64,000 bases of DNA. Origin: Sphingomonas sp. 1F27F7B. Lineage in GTDB: Bacteria > Pseudomonadota > Alphaproteobacteria > Sphingomonadales > Sphingomonadaceae. Below are positions 43,045 through 52,671 of the stretch, in pieces (within the stretch, counting starts at the first letter, position 1; the number at the start of each line of letters is the position of its first letter). Position numbers and translations under genes: made by a program. Under the pieces are notes generated by a model. That model ran no database searches and had not been told where the DNA came from. It was given only the letters and a program-made list of their open reading frames with translations. Location: contig NZ_SCMK01000002.1 in the NCBI RefSeq assembly GCF_005503355.1, positions 62,001-126,000 on the forward strand. The letters are read 5' to 3'.

Positions 43045-46002
43045 ATGTTCACGCGTAACATCGCTCGCACGCTTCGTGCGGGGACCGCGCTCTCGGCGCT
43101 GTCCCTGGCCACCAGCCTCCTCGCCGTCCCCGCCTTCGCGCAGGACACCGCCCCCACCTCCACGCCCACTCCCAGCCAGGGCCAGGCCGCGCCGGCCGAG
43201 GACGCCGAGATCGTCGTCACCGGTTCGCTGTTCGCGACCCGCGTCACAACGTCGCCGGTGACCACCGTCACCGCGGAATCGCTCGACCAGCGCGGCATCA
43301 GCACCGTTCAGGATGGTCTGCAGCGCCTTGCCGCCAATAACGGGCCCACGCTCACCAACAGCTTCTCCGCCAATGGCGCGTTCGCCGGCGGCGCGTCGGG
43401 CATCTCGCTGCGCGGCCTGACGACCAATTCGACGCTGGTGCTGTTCGACGGCCTGCGCGCGGCCTATTATCCGCTCGCCGACGACGCGACCCGCAACTTC
43501 GTCGATCTCAACACCATTCCCGACGACATCGTCGACCGAGTCGAAGTGCTGAAGGACGGTGCGTCGTCGAGCTACGGCGCCGATGCGATCGCGGGCGTGG
43601 TGAACATCATCACCAAGCGCAGCTTCACCGGCCTCTCCGCCCGGGCCGAGGCCGGCGTCTCGCAGGACGGCATCGCGGCGACCCAGCGCCTCTCGGTCAC
43701 CGCCGGTACCGGCGACCTCGATCGCGACGGGTTCAACGCCTATATCAGCGGCTTCTACTATCACGCCGATGCAGTCAGCACCCGCGACCTGCCCTATCCG
43801 TTCAACTCGGACGACCAGACCGGGATCGGCGGGCCGAACAACCTGATCAACGGCGACAATTTCGGGACGACTTCCGCCGGCTCGAACCTCTATGTCGCGC
43901 CGGGCTCGGGCGGCCGCTACCAGCTGCTCGGCGGCGGCTGCGCCAATGGCACGCTGATCCAGACCACGGCGGCGCAGCAGGCGGCCAGTGGCCTGGTGCC
44001 CACGTCGATGTGCCAGCAGGACATGACCAATCGCTACGGCGTGGTCGCGCCGCAGATCGACCGTTTCGGCGTGACGGCACATGTCGCCAAGACGTTCGGC
44101 GATTCGACCGAGGCCTATCTGGAGCTCAACTTCCAGCAGTCGCGCAGCCAATATTCGGGGCTGCCGTCGTCGATCTACGCCAATGCGCCGGCGGGCATCT
44201 ATTATCCGCCCTATTCGACCCGCGGCAGCGGCCCGAGCTTCGCGCCGGGTTCGGGGGCGCTGACGCTCCCGGTCTATGTCTGCGCCGCGCGCGTGAATTG
44301 CACCGCGGCCAACGGCACGCTCAACCCGAACAATCCGTTCGCGGCTTCGGGCCAGACGGCGCTGCTGATCGGCGGCATGCCCAACATCACCCGCTATGAC
44401 GAGACGCGCAGCCGCGTGTATCGCGCCGCCGCGGGCATCAAGGGCAGCTTCGGCGACGACTGGAACTACAAGATCGACGCGACGGCGATGCACACGGATC
44501 TGCGCCGTACGTCCAGCGGCTATATCTATATCCAGCACCTGCTCGACGTGATCGCCGACGGTACGTATAATTTCGTCAATCCCTCGGCCAACAGCGCGGC
44601 GATACAGAACTATCTGGCGCCGACGCTCAACACCGATGCGTCGTCGGATCTCTATCAGGTCCAGGCGAGCGTGAGCAAAGCGCTGTTCCAGCTTCCGGGC
44701 GGTCCGGTCCAGCTCGCGGTGGGCGGCTCGCTCTTCTACGAAGCGGTCGATTCGCCCTCGGCGAACAGCGACATCAACGGGCCGACCCAGCGTTACTTCA
44801 CGATCAACGCGTTCGGCACCGAGGGGCACCGCACGGTCACCTCGGCGTTCGGCGAGCTGAGCGTGCCGGTGTTCGAGTTCCTCGAGCTCAACGCGTCGGG
44901 CCGCTACGACCATTATTCGACCGGCCAGAGCAATTTCTCGCCGAAGGTCGGCGCGAAGATCAAGCCCTTCGAGATGCTGACGCTGCGCGGCAACTGGTCC
45001 CGCGGTTTCCGCATCCCCAGCTTCGGCGAGGCGAACGCGTTGCCGACCACGGGCTATGTCACCAACTCGGCCGGCCTGTTCAACGATGCGTATCTGGCGC
45101 AATATGGTTGCTCGGTCGCGACCTTCAGCACCGCCTGCCCGCAATATCTGCGCACGGCGAGCTATGGCCAGACCACGCTCGCCTCGCCCGACCTGAAGCC
45201 GGAGAAGTCGCGCAGCATCACGCTGGGCGCCGTCTTCCAGCCGATCCGCAACGTCTCGCTGAGCGTCGACTATTTCAACATCAAGAAGACCGACGCGATC
45301 ACGTCGCTTTCCTCCGGGCTGGCGCTTCAGGCCTATTATGCCGGCAATCCGATCCCGGCCGGCTACACGATCATCCCCGACGCGGCGGATCCGGCCCACC
45401 CGGGGGCGCTGCCGCGCGTGGCCTATGTCCAGTCGCACTATGTCAACGCCAACACGCAAAAGGCGGAAGGCATCGACTTCGCCGCGAACGGACGTTTCCG
45501 CTTCGGTGACGTGACCTGGACGAGCAATCTCGACGCGACGCTCATGCTCGAGCTCAGCACCACGCTGCCCGACGGCACGCGCCAGACCTATGTCGATACG
45601 CTCGGCAACTTCAACCTGACGGCGGGCACCGGCACGTTCCGCTGGCGGGGCAGCTGGATGAACAGCTTCGCGATCGGCGACTATGCCCTTACCGGCACGG
45701 TCAACTACACGTCGGGCTATAATCTCTCGGCGATGGACCAGGGCAATGCGTATGAGGATTGCGGCCTGGCGCCGTCGCCCGCGTACACGGGCTGCCGAGT
45801 GAAGAGCTACATCACGTTCGACCTGAACGCGACCGCCAAGGTCGCGGACCGGTTCACCATCTATGCGAACGTGCTCAACCTGTTCGATCGCCTGCCAGGC
45901 GTCGATCCGGTCACCTATGGCGCGTATCTCTACAATCCGGTCCAGGCCGGCGACAATATCTATGGCCGCCGCTTCACCGTGGGTGCCAAGGTCAACTTCT
46001 GA
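43045..46002 (+). CDS. TonB-dependent receptor
   Basis: A 985-residue outer-membrane transporter. A signal peptide ends near AFA-QDT (about 32), followed by a TonB-box-like EIVVTGS, the plug domain (about 60-190, with LRGLTTNSTLVLFDGLR and SSYGADAIAGVVNIITK) and a 22-strand barrel ending in the phenylalanine of VGAKVNF. It resembles the large sphingomonad receptors that take up glycans, siderophores or peptides; the substrate cannot be read from sequence. No carbohydrate enzymes, sensor or siderophore genes are adjacent. A strong intrinsic terminator follows. Confidence 0.93.
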   Translation: MFTRNIARTLRAGTALSALSLATSLLAVPAFAQDTAPTSTPTPSQGQAAPAEDAEIVVTGSLFATRVTTSPVTTVTAESLDQRGISTVQDGLQRLAANNGPTLTNSFSANGAFAGGASGISLRGLTTNSTLVLFDGLRAAYYPLADDATRNFVDLNTIPDDIVDRVEVLKDGASSSYGADAIAGVVNIITKRSFTGLSARAEAGVSQDGIAATQRLSVTAGTGDLDRDGFNAYISGFYYHADAVSTRDLPYPFNSDDQTGIGGPNNLINGDNFGTTSAGSNLYVAPGSGGRYQLLGGGCANGTLIQTTAAQQAASGLVPTSMCQQDMTNRYGVVAPQIDRFGVTAHVAKTFGDSTEAYLELNFQQSRSQYSGLPSSIYANAPAGIYYPPYSTRGSGPSFAPGSGALTLPVYVCAARVNCTAANGTLNPNNPFAASGQTALLIGGMPNITRYDETRSRVYRAAAGIKGSFGDDWNYKIDATAMHTDLRRTSSGYIYIQHLLDVIADGTYNFVNPSANSAAIQNYLAPTLNTDASSDLYQVQASVSKALFQLPGGPVQLAVGGSLFYEAVDSPSANSDINGPTQRYFTINAFGTEGHRTVTSAFGELSVPVFEFLELNASGRYDHYSTGQSNFSPKVGAKIKPFEMLTLRGNWSRGFRIPSFGEANALPTTGYVTNSAGLFNDAYLAQYGCSVATFSTACPQYLRTASYGQTTLASPDLKPEKSRSITLGAVFQPIRNVSLSVDYFNIKKTDAITSLSSGLALQAYYAGNPIPAGYTIIPDAADPAHPGALPRVAYVQSHYVNANTQKAEGIDFAANGRFRFGDVTWTSNLDATLMLELSTTLPDGTRQTYVDTLGNFNLTAGTGTFRWRGSWMNSFAIGDYALTGTVNYTSGYNLSAMDQGNAYEDCGLAPSPAYTGCRVKSYITFDLNATAKVADRFTIYANVLNLFDRLPGVDPVTYGAYLYNPVQAGDNIYGRRFTVGAKVNF

Positions 46003-46022
46003 TCCTGCCGGGGATCAGCAAG

Positions 46023-46052
46023 GGGGCGGTTCCGCGAGGAGCCGCCCCTTTT
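46023..46052 (+). terminator. Intrinsic terminator of the TonB-dependent receptor gene
   Basis: GGGGCGGTTCC (46023-46033) pairs with GGAGCCGCCCC (46038-46048) across GCGA, followed directly by TTTT. Only one G-T wobble in an 11-base stem. It lies about 20 bases after the stop codon, and only 11 bases from the end of the convergent CoA-transferase gene. Confidence 0.85.
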
Positions 46053-46063
46053 CCGTGGCGCGC

Positions 46064-47173
46064 CTATCGCGGGCGCCGGGGGCTCGCCTTGTCGGCGGCC
46101 ATGCGCTCGCCGTCGATCATGATCGGCGCGGCGATGCCCGGCACGCCCTCCGGCGCGATCCGCATCCCGCGCGCCACCACCTGCGGATCCGCGAAGACTT
46201 CGTCGACCCGGTTGATCGGCCCCGCCGGCACGCCCTCGGCCTCCAGCGCCTCGTAGAGGTCCGCCTTCGCCCATTGCCGGATCGCCGCCTCGAGCGGCGG
46301 GATCAGCGCCGCGCGGTTGACCACGCGCTGGGGATTGGTCGCGAAGCGCGGATCGGCGCAATAGTCGAGCCCCAGCACCCCGCACAGCTTGCGGAACTGC
46401 GAATCATTGCCCACCGCGATGATCAGCTCGCCGTCCCGCGCCTGGAACGCCTGATAGGGCACCAGATTGGCGTGGCCGTTGCCCATCCGGTGCGGCACCT
46501 TGCCCGATGCCATCCAATTGAGCGCCTGGTTGGCGAGCACGCCCACCTGGGTGTCGAGCAGCGCCATGTCGATATGCGCGCCCGCGCCGGTCACGTCGCG
46601 CCGCCGCAGCGCCGCGAGGATCGCCACCGCCGAATAGACGCCGGTGAAGATGTCGGCATAGGCGATGCCGGCCTTTTGCGGCGCACCGTCGGGCTCGCCG
46701 GTCAGCGACATGAAGCCGCCCATGCCCTGGATGATGAAGTCATAGCCGGCGCGCGGCGCATAGGGCCCGGTCTGGCCGAAGCCGGTGATCGAGCAGACGA
46801 TCAGCCGGGGATGGCGCGCCCGCAGCGACGCCGCGTCGAGCCCGTATTTCACCAGCCCGCCGACCTTGTAGTTCTCGATCACCACATCGGCGTCCGCCAC
46901 CAGCGCATGCACCGCCGCCTGTCCCTCGGGCGTGGCGATGTCGATCGCCCGGCTCTCCTTGCCGCGATTGCAGGCGTGGAAATAGGCAGCGTCGCGATTT
47001 TCGCCCTCGGCATCGTGGAGGAAGGGCGGCCCCCAATGCCGGGTGTCGTCGCCTTCGCCCGGCCGTTCGATCTTCACCACTTCGGCGCCCAGATCGGCGA
47101 GCAGCTGCCCGCACCAGGGCCCGGCGAGGATCCGCGCCAGCTCAACGACCCTGATTCCGGCCAGCGGCTTCAT
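46064..47173 (-). CDS. CaiB/BaiF (class III) CoA-transferase
   Basis: A 369-residue family III CoA-transferase. The N-terminal GIRVVELARILAGPWCGQLLADLGAEVVKIE and the catalytic aspartate in AGIAYADIFTGVYS are present. The position in an operon with a glutaryl-CoA dehydrogenase-like gene points to a succinyl-CoA:glutarate (or hydroxymethylglutarate) CoA-transferase that activates glutarate, as in the human SUGCT-GCDH pair. That substrate assignment is inference from context. Its start overlaps the GNAT gene stop by four bases. Confidence 0.88.
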   Translation of the reverse strand: MKPLAGIRVVELARILAGPWCGQLLADLGAEVVKIERPGEGDDTRHWGPPFLHDAEGENRDAAYFHACNRGKESRAIDIATPEGQAAVHALVADADVVIENYKVGGLVKYGLDAASLRARHPRLIVCSITGFGQTGPYAPRAGYDFIIQGMGGFMSLTGEPDGAPQKAGIAYADIFTGVYSAVAILAALRRRDVTGAGAHIDMALLDTQVGVLANQALNWMASGKVPHRMGNGHANLVPYQAFQARDGELIIAVGNDSQFRKLCGVLGLDYCADPRFATNPQRVVNRAALIPPLEAAIRQWAKADLYEALEAEGVPAGPINRVDEVFADPQVVARGMRIAPEGVPGIAAPIMIDGERMAADKASPRRPR

Positions 47174-47688
47174 GGACGATGGATCTCGTAGATCAGATGC
47201 GGCTTCATCTCGCCCGCCATCATCCGGTCGACCGTGCCTGGCCGCGCCACGCCGCCGATCTTCTCCATTGCCCGGCGCGAGCGCAGATTCCCCACGCCCA
47301 CGGTGAACACTGCGGTGCGCACGAACCGATGGATGTGCGCCAGCATCAGCCGCTTGATCTCGCGATTATAGACGCCGCCCCAATAGGCGCGGGCCAGATA
47401 GGTCCAGCCGATCTCGATCTCGTCGGCCGCTTCGTCCCAATTGTCGAAGCGCGACGAGCCGATCACCGTGCCGGTCGCCCGGTCGAGGATGGTCAGCGCC
47501 CCGCCGCTGGCGATGCCGGCGTCGAAATAGGCGCGGAACACCGGTTCCTGCCACCGGTCATGCGCCGGATGCACTTCCCAGACGAGCGGATCGGAGGCGA
47601 CTGCGTACAGCGCCTCCCAGTCCGCCGGCGTGCTGGGGCGCAGCACCACCAGCGCGCTTTCCAGCACCGGCTGCCGTTCGGGCGCCAT
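47170..47688 (-). CDS. GNAT family N-acetyltransferase
   Basis: A 172-residue GCN5-related acetyltransferase of the RimJ-like group. The N-terminal VLRPSTPADWEALYAVASDPLVWEVHP and the acetyl-CoA-binding segment (GWTYLARAYWGGVYNREIKRLMLAHIHRF followed by VGVGNLRSRRAMEKIGG) are typical. The acceptor is unknown. It is embedded between the glutaryl-CoA dehydrogenase and CoA-transferase genes with one- and four-base overlaps, so it is co-expressed with them. Confidence 0.88.
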   Translation of the reverse strand: MAPERQPVLESALVVLRPSTPADWEALYAVASDPLVWEVHPAHDRWQEPVFRAYFDAGIASGGALTILDRATGTVIGSSRFDNWDEAADEIEIGWTYLARAYWGGVYNREIKRLMLAHIHRFVRTAVFTVGVGNLRSRRAMEKIGGVARPGTVDRMMAGEMKPHLIYEIHRP

Positions 47689-48872
47689 CAGAACGCCGCG
47701 ATCCCGGTGATCGCGCGGCCCAGGATCAGGCCATGGACGTCATGGGTGCCTTCATAGGTGTTGACGGTCTCGAGGTTGATCGCGTGGCGCATCACATGGA
47801 ATTCGGCCGAGATGCCGTTGCCGCCATGCATGTCGCGCGCGACCCGGGCGATGTCGAGCGCCTTGCCGCAATTGTTGCGCTTGATGATGCTGATCGCTTC
47901 CGGAGCGAGTATCCCCTCGTCGAACATCCGGCCCGCGCGCAGCGCCGCCTGGAGCCCGAGCGCGATCTCGGTCTGCATGTTGGCGAGCTTGAGCTGCACC
48001 AGCTGGTTCGCCGCCAGCGGCTTGCCGAACTGGGCGCGGTCGAGCGTATATTGCCGGGCGGCGTGCATGCAGGCCTCGGCCGCGCCCATGCTGCCCCAGG
48101 CGATGCCGTAGCGCGCGCGGTTGAGGCAGCCGAACGGCCCCTTCAGTCCCTGCACCTCGGGCAGCAGCGCATCCTCGCTCACTTCCACCCCGTCCATCAC
48201 GATCTCGCCGGTGATGCTGGCGCGCAGCGAGAGCTTGCCCTCGATCTTCGGCGCCGACAGTCCCTTCATGCCCTTTTCCAGCACGAAGCCCTTGATGCCG
48301 CCGCCATGCGCCTCGCTCTTCGCCCAGACGACGAACACGTCGGCGATCGGCGAATTGGTGATCCACATCTTGGAGCCGGTCAGGCGATAGCCGCCGTCGA
48401 TCTTCGCCGCGCGGGTGCGCATGCCGCCGGGATCGGAGCCGGCATCGGGCTCGGTCAGGCCGAAACAGCCCACCCATTCGCCGGTGGCGAGCCTGGGGAG
48501 ATATTTCCGCTTCTGCGCCTCGGTGCCATAGGCGTTGATCGGGTGCATCACGAGCGAGCTCTGCACCGACATCGCCGAGCGATAGCCCGAATCGACGCGC
48601 TCCACTTCGCGCGCGACCAGCCCGTAGGAGACATAGCCCAGCCCGGCACCGCCATAGGCTTCGGGGATCGTCGCGCCGAGCAGGCCCAGCGCGCCCATCT
48701 CGGCCATGATCTCGCGGTCGAACCGCTCCTCCAGATAGGCGCTGGTGACGCGCGGCAGCAGCTCGCCCTGCGCATAGTCGCGCGCGGCGCTCTGGACCAT
48801 CCGCTCCTCGTCGGTCAGCTGCGCATCGAGCCCGAAGGGGTCCGACCAGTCGAACCGGCCCATCTCTGCCAT
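47688..48872 (-). CDS. gcdH: Glutaryl-CoA dehydrogenase-type acyl-CoA dehydrogenase
   Basis: A 394-residue FAD acyl-CoA dehydrogenase closest in pattern to glutaryl-CoA dehydrogenase, which oxidises and decarboxylates glutaryl-CoA to crotonyl-CoA in lysine/tryptophan catabolism. Features include [56 protein letters not shown] and the catalytic-base glutamate in [23 protein letters not shown]. The neighbouring CoA-transferase supports glutarate breakdown. It is the first gene of a three-gene leftward operon. Confidence 0.9.
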   Translation of the reverse strand: MAEMGRFDWSDPFGLDAQLTDEERMVQSAARDYAQGELLPRVTSAYLEERFDREIMAEMGALGLLGATIPEAYGGAGLGYVSYGLVAREVERVDSGYRSAMSVQSSLVMHPINAYGTEAQKRKYLPRLATGEWVGCFGLTEPDAGSDPGGMRTRAAKIDGGYRLTGSKMWITNSPIADVFVVWAKSEAHGGGIKGFVLEKGMKGLSAPKIEGKLSLRASITGEIVMDGVEVSEDALLPEVQGLKGPFGCLNRARYGIAWGSMGAAEACMHAARQYTLDRAQFGKPLAANQLVQLKLANMQTEIALGLQAALRAGRMFDEGILAPEAISIIKRNNCGKALDIARVARDMHGGNGISAEFHVMRHAINLETVNTYEGTHDVHGLILGRAITGIAAF

Positions 48873-48986
48873 TTCCTCGTCCTTCTCTCGTCGGCCCGGC
48901 CAGGGCCGGGCGTTGCTCCGCCGTCCCGCTTAACGGCTCCGGTTCCGGGCGCGCGTCGGGATGGCGGCATGGGGTATGCGGTGCGG

Positions 48987-49817
48987 CTATCCCGTCTGCC
49001 GGGCGGCCGGCGGCACGTCCATCGCGGCGCGCTCGATCTCGGCGAGCCCGGCACGGGCTGCGACATAGCGGCGGGCGGCGCCGGTCCAGCTCTCGGCGAC
49101 CGCGACGCCGGGCATATGGGCGACTTCGGCGAGCGCCGCCTCGACATCGCCGCGGTCGAGCGCGCGGCGGGCGCGGCGCAGCCGCTCGGCGGGCAGCGGG
49201 CTCGGCGTGTCGGCCTGGCGCAGGACCACCAGGTCGCCCAGCATCCGGCGCACCCGGTTCCACAGGCTGTCGTTCGGATCGCTGGCAAGGCGCGGGCCCA
49301 GCGTGTCGAGCGCCAGCCGCAGGTCCTCGAGCGTAACCGGCTGGGCGGCGGCGCGCAGGATCGCGGCGACGGCGTCGCCGTCATGCTCGCCGAAACGCTG
49401 CTTGAGCTGGCCCTCGAGCGGCCCCAGCGGCTGGCCGCGCTCGAGCGCACGGCGCGTCGCGAGGACGATCATCATCCGCTCCGCCCGCGTCGCATAGGAA
49501 GCGGCGTTGCGCGCGCTGCCATCGGCGTCGCGCAGGCGCAGCTCGATCTGATCGAGCTTGCCGGCCAGCTGCGTCTCGCGGGCGCTGAGCGTGGCGAGGT
49601 CGGTGCCAGGCGGCAGCGCCGGGATCGCCGGCTGCGCGCTGGCGCTGGGAGAGGGCAGGGGCACCGGCGCGGGCGCGCGCGGCGAAAGGCCGCCGGCCAG
49701 CCCGACGGCAGCGATGGTCACGCCGATGCCGCCGGCGAAGGCGATCGTGCCGATCAGGCTGGCGCTGCGCCACCAGGGCACGCGCGGCGCCGCGGGCGCG
49801 AAGGTCTCGTCGCTCAT
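48987..49817 (-). CDS. Membrane-anchored coiled-coil protein in hem operon (mitofilin-like, COG4223)
   Basis: A 276-residue protein with one N-terminal membrane helix (about 21-44), a Pro/Ala-rich linker and a long helical periplasmic part (about 70-270). The arrangement and position after hemC-hemD match the alphaproteobacterial mitofilin-like (COG4223) proteins, relatives of Mic60 implicated in membrane organisation and sometimes in heme-related export. Sequence conservation is too low to be sure. It follows hemD by 32 bases on the same strand. Confidence 0.7.
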   Translation of the reverse strand: MSDETFAPAAPRVPWWRSASLIGTIAFAGGIGVTIAAVGLAGGLSPRAPAPVPLPSPSASAQPAIPALPPGTDLATLSARETQLAGKLDQIELRLRDADGSARNAASYATRAERMMIVLATRRALERGQPLGPLEGQLKQRFGEHDGDAVAAILRAAAQPVTLEDLRLALDTLGPRLASDPNDSLWNRVRRMLGDLVVLRQADTPSPLPAERLRRARRALDRGDVEAALAEVAHMPGVAVAESWTGAARRYVAARAGLAEIERAAMDVPPAARQTG

Positions 49818-49849
49818 GGGGCCCTTAATCGCCGCGCGGCCCGGCCCGG

Positions 49850-50518
49850 TCAATCGGCGAGCTGCACGGCGAGGGCGATCAGCGTGTCCGCCTGCATGTC
49901 CGCGGCGATCTCGACGCGGCGCCAGCCCGGGCCGGCCGCGGCGGCCGCGCGGGCGCTGATCGCGGCGATGCCGATGGTCGCGCGGCGCTCGGGCGGCACC
50001 AGCTCGGCGAGCCGGGCGCCGGCCCGGGCGGACTGGACGAGCGCGATCGCGCCGTCCAGTCGCGCCGCCTGTCCGGGGGCGACAGCCAGTGGCTCGCTGG
50101 CATAGACAGTGATCGCCTGGGTGACGATGCCGCCGGCGTCGAGCATCCGCGCACGGCCGCCGAGCAGCAGCGCCCGGTGCACGCCCATGGCTTCGGCGGC
50201 GGCCAACAGCGCGGCTGCGTCCCCGGTGCCGGCATGGGCGATGGCGAAGCCGGCGCGCCGCGCCGCCTCGGCGGTCACGCCGCCCACCGCATGCACCGGC
50301 AGGCCGCGCAGCGCCGCCAGCTGCGGCCCGCCATGGCGCAGGGCATTGGCGCTGGTCAGCAGCAGCGCGTCGAATGCCAGGGGATCGGGCGCGCGCCAGG
50401 CGACCGGCCCGGCGGCGAACAGGGGCAGGCGGATCGCCGTCCGCCCGGCCGCTTCGATCGCCGCGGCGGTCGCGCCGTTGCCGGGCTCGGGCCGGAGCAC
50501 GGCGATCGGGCGGCTCAC
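49850..50518 (-). CDS. hemD: Uroporphyrinogen-III synthase
   Basis: A 222-residue enzyme that cyclises hydroxymethylbilane with inversion of ring D. Family conservation is weak, but the N-terminal [19 protein letters not shown] start (here [15 protein letters not shown]), the [14 protein letters not shown] segment, the central [12 protein letters not shown] and the C-terminal [17 protein letters not shown] fit HemD. The start is GTG in a GTGA overlap with the hemC stop, and gene order hemC-hemD confirms the call. Confidence 0.9.
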   Translation of the reverse strand: MSRPIAVLRPEPGNGATAAAIEAAGRTAIRLPLFAAGPVAWRAPDPLAFDALLLTSANALRHGGPQLAALRGLPVHAVGGVTAEAARRAGFAIAHAGTGDAAALLAAAEAMGVHRALLLGGRARMLDAGGIVTQAITVYASEPLAVAPGQAARLDGAIALVQSARAGARLAELVPPERRATIGIAAISARAAAAAGPGWRRVEIAADMQADTLIALAVQLAD

Positions 50519-51429
50519 CCCTCGAACAATCGGCGCACCGCCGCCGGCGCGCGCGCCAGCAGGTCGCGGGCGAGCGCGGCGGGCAGCGCATGGTCGAGCG
50601 GCGCGCCTTCGATCGCGCCATGGACATGGGCGGCGCCGTCTTCCGAAAGCAGCTCGGCCTCGAGCGTCAGGATGCCGCCCGCGATCGTCGCCAGCGCGGC
50701 GACGGGCGAGTGGCAGCCGGCCTTGAGCGCCGCCAGCAGCGCGCGCTCGGCGGCGATGCAGCCATGGGTCTCGACATGGTCGATCGCGCGCAGCAGCTCG
50801 CGGGCACGGGCATCGTCGGCGCGGACCTCGATGCCCACGGCGCCCTGGGCTGGTGCGGGCAGGAGGATGTTGGTGGGGATCGGCGCGCCGACGTCATGAC
50901 GGCCGAGCCGGATCAGCCCGGCGGCGGCGAGCAGGGTCGCATCGGCCTCGCCCTGCGCCAGCCTGGCCAGCCGGGTGTCGACATTGCCGCGGAACAGCAC
51001 GGTCGACAGGTCGGGGCGCAGCCGCCGGATCTGCGCGGCCCGGCGCGGCGAACTGGTGCCCAGCACGCCGCCCTGCGGGATCGCCGCGATCGACGGGGCG
51101 CCGACCAGCCGGTCGCGCACATCGGCGCGGGGCAGCATCGCGGCGATGGCGATCATATCGGGACGCAAGGTCTCGACATCCTTCATCGAATGGACCGAAG
51201 CGTCGATCTCGCCGGCGAGCAGCGCGCGGTCGAGCTCCTTGGTCCACAGCGCCTTGCCGCCGATCTCGGCGAGCGGGCGGTCCTGCACCTTGTCGCCGGT
51301 GGTGCGGATCACGACGATCTCGAAGTCGGTCGCGGGCCGCTTGTGCGCGGCGGCGAGCGCGTCGCGCACCATCTCCGCCTGTGTCAGCGCGAGCGGCGAG
51401 CCCCGGGTACCCAGTTTGAAAACGGCCAT
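50515..51429 (-). CDS. hemC: Porphobilinogen deaminase (hydroxymethylbilane synthase)
   Basis: A 304-residue enzyme that polymerises four porphobilinogens. The substrate-binding [14 protein letters not shown] start, [45 protein letters not shown] and the dipyrromethane-cofactor cysteine in [12 protein letters not shown] are all present. The ATG at 51429 gives the family start [15 protein letters not shown]. It is divergent from tsaD, an arrangement (hemC facing tsaD) common in alphaproteobacteria. It leads the hemC-hemD-membrane protein operon. Confidence 0.96.
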   Translation of the reverse strand: MAVFKLGTRGSPLALTQAEMVRDALAAAHKRPATDFEIVVIRTTGDKVQDRPLAEIGGKALWTKELDRALLAGEIDASVHSMKDVETLRPDMIAIAAMLPRADVRDRLVGAPSIAAIPQGGVLGTSSPRRAAQIRRLRPDLSTVLFRGNVDTRLARLAQGEADATLLAAAGLIRLGRHDVGAPIPTNILLPAPAQGAVGIEVRADDARARELLRAIDHVETHGCIAAERALLAALKAGCHSPVAALATIAGGILTLEAELLSEDGAAHVHGAIEGAPLDHALPAALARDLLARAPAAVRRLFEG

Positions 51430-51485
51430 GTCCGCTGCCTTACCGGCTTGGTCGCCGCTTGTCGAAGCGGACGCCGATGTTCGCA

Positions 51486-51555
51486 CGGAGGCGCGGAGAT
51501 GGGGCAACCGGCGGCGCAGTGGCCCTATCTCCCTCTTTTCTTCTCCGCGCCTCCG
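51486..51555. repeat. Inverted repeat between hemC and tsaD
   Basis: CGGAGGCGCGGAGA (51486-51499) is an exact inverted copy of TCTCCGCGCCTCCG (51542-51555), 42 bases apart. The right arm belongs to a CTCCGCG-type tandem motif (CTCCGCGTCTCCGCG follows) that resembles intergenic repeats I recall from many proteobacteria. The 216-base divergent gap must also hold both promoters, but none is clear. Confidence 0.65.
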
Positions 51556-51645
51556 CGTCTCCGCGTGAACCAAAAGCCGCCCGAACTTCGACAATCGTCG
51601 CCCGACACCCTAGATGCGCACACAACGGAGTATGAAACGAACGAC

Positions 51646-52671
51646 ATGGCCCTGATCCTCGGCCTCGAATCGAGTTGCGACGAAACTGCCGCCGCGCTGG
51701 TCACCACCGACCGGCGGGTGCTGGCGCACAAGCTGGCGCGCCAGGAAGCTGCGCACCGGCCCTATGGCGGCGTGGTGCCCGAGATCGCGGCGCGCGCGCA
51801 TGTCGAAGCGATCGGCCCGCTGATCGAAGGCGCCTTTGCCGAAGCCGGCGTGACGCTCGCCGATGTCGACGCCGTCGCCGCTACTGCCGGGCCGGGGCTG
51901 ATCGGCGGCGTGATGGTCGGCCTGGTCGCCGGCAAGGCGCTGGCGCTGGCGGGGGGCAAGCCGCTGGTGGCGGTCAATCATCTCGAGGGGCATGCGCTGT
52001 CGCCGCGGCTCACCGATCCGGATCTCGCCTTTCCCTATCTGCTGCTGCTGGTCTCGGGCGGCCATTGCCAGCTGCTGCTCGTCGAGGGGGTGGGCCGCTA
52101 CCGGCGCCTCGCCACCACGATCGACGATGCCGCGGGCGAAGCGTTCGACAAGACCGCCAAGATGCTGGGCCTCGGCTTTCCCGGTGGTCCCGCGGTGGAG
52201 GAAGCGGCGGCGCGCGGCGATCCCCGGGCGGTGCCGCTGCCGCGCCCGCTGCTCGGCTCGGCGGAACCGCATTTCTCCTTCGCGGGACTGAAGAGCGACG
52301 TGGCGCGCAAGGCCGGGCTCTTCGGCGTCGAGGATATCGCGGCGTCCTTCCAGCAGGCGGTGGTCGATTGCCTGGTCGATCGCACCCGCCGGGCGATGGC
52401 GAAGGTGGAGGCGACGGCGCTGGTGGTGGCGGGCGGCGTCGCCGCGAACCGGTCGGTGCGCGGTGCTCTGGAACGATTGGCCGCGGAAGCAGGCATGCGC
52501 TTCGTCGCGCCGCCGCTCTGGCTCTGCACTGACAATGCGGCGATGATCGGCTGGGCGGGGGCCGAGCGGTTCCTGGCGGGGTTCAGCGATCCGCTCGACA
52601 CGCCGGCGCGGGCGCGCTGGCCGCTCGATCCGGATGCGGAGAAGGTTCGCGGCGCGGGAGTGAAGGCATGA
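51646..52671 (+). CDS. tsaD: tRNA N6-adenosine threonylcarbamoyltransferase TsaD
   Basis: Transfers threonylcarbamoyl to A37 of ANN-decoding tRNAs, with TsaB and TsaE. The 341-residue ASKHA-fold protein starts [17 protein letters not shown], has the metal-binding histidines in [11 protein letters not shown], the [15 protein letters not shown] strand, and [15 protein letters not shown] near the C-terminus. The ATG at 51646 gives the family start; a much longer frame upstream is antisense to hemC and hemD. gpsA overlaps by four bases. Confidence 0.96.
   Translation: MALILGLESSCDETAAALVTTDRRVLAHKLARQEAAHRPYGGVVPEIAARAHVEAIGPLIEGAFAEAGVTLADVDAVAATAGPGLIGGVMVGLVAGKALALAGGKPLVAVNHLEGHALSPRLTDPDLAFPYLLLLVSGGHCQLLLVEGVGRYRRLATTIDDAAGEAFDKTAKMLGLGFPGGPAVEEAAARGDPRAVPLPRPLLGSAEPHFSFAGLKSDVARKAGLFGVEDIAASFQQAVVDCLVDRTRRAMAKVEATALVVAGGVAANRSVRGALERLAAEAGMRFVAPPLWLCTDNAAMIGWAGAERFLAGFSDPLDTPARARWPLDPDAEKVRGAGVKA

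Noticed and set aside
43045..45459. A minus-strand frame of about 825 codons opposite the TonB-dependent receptor
   Set aside because: Its translation is Arg/Gly/Val-rich with no fold pattern, and the plus-strand receptor has complete plug and barrel motifs.
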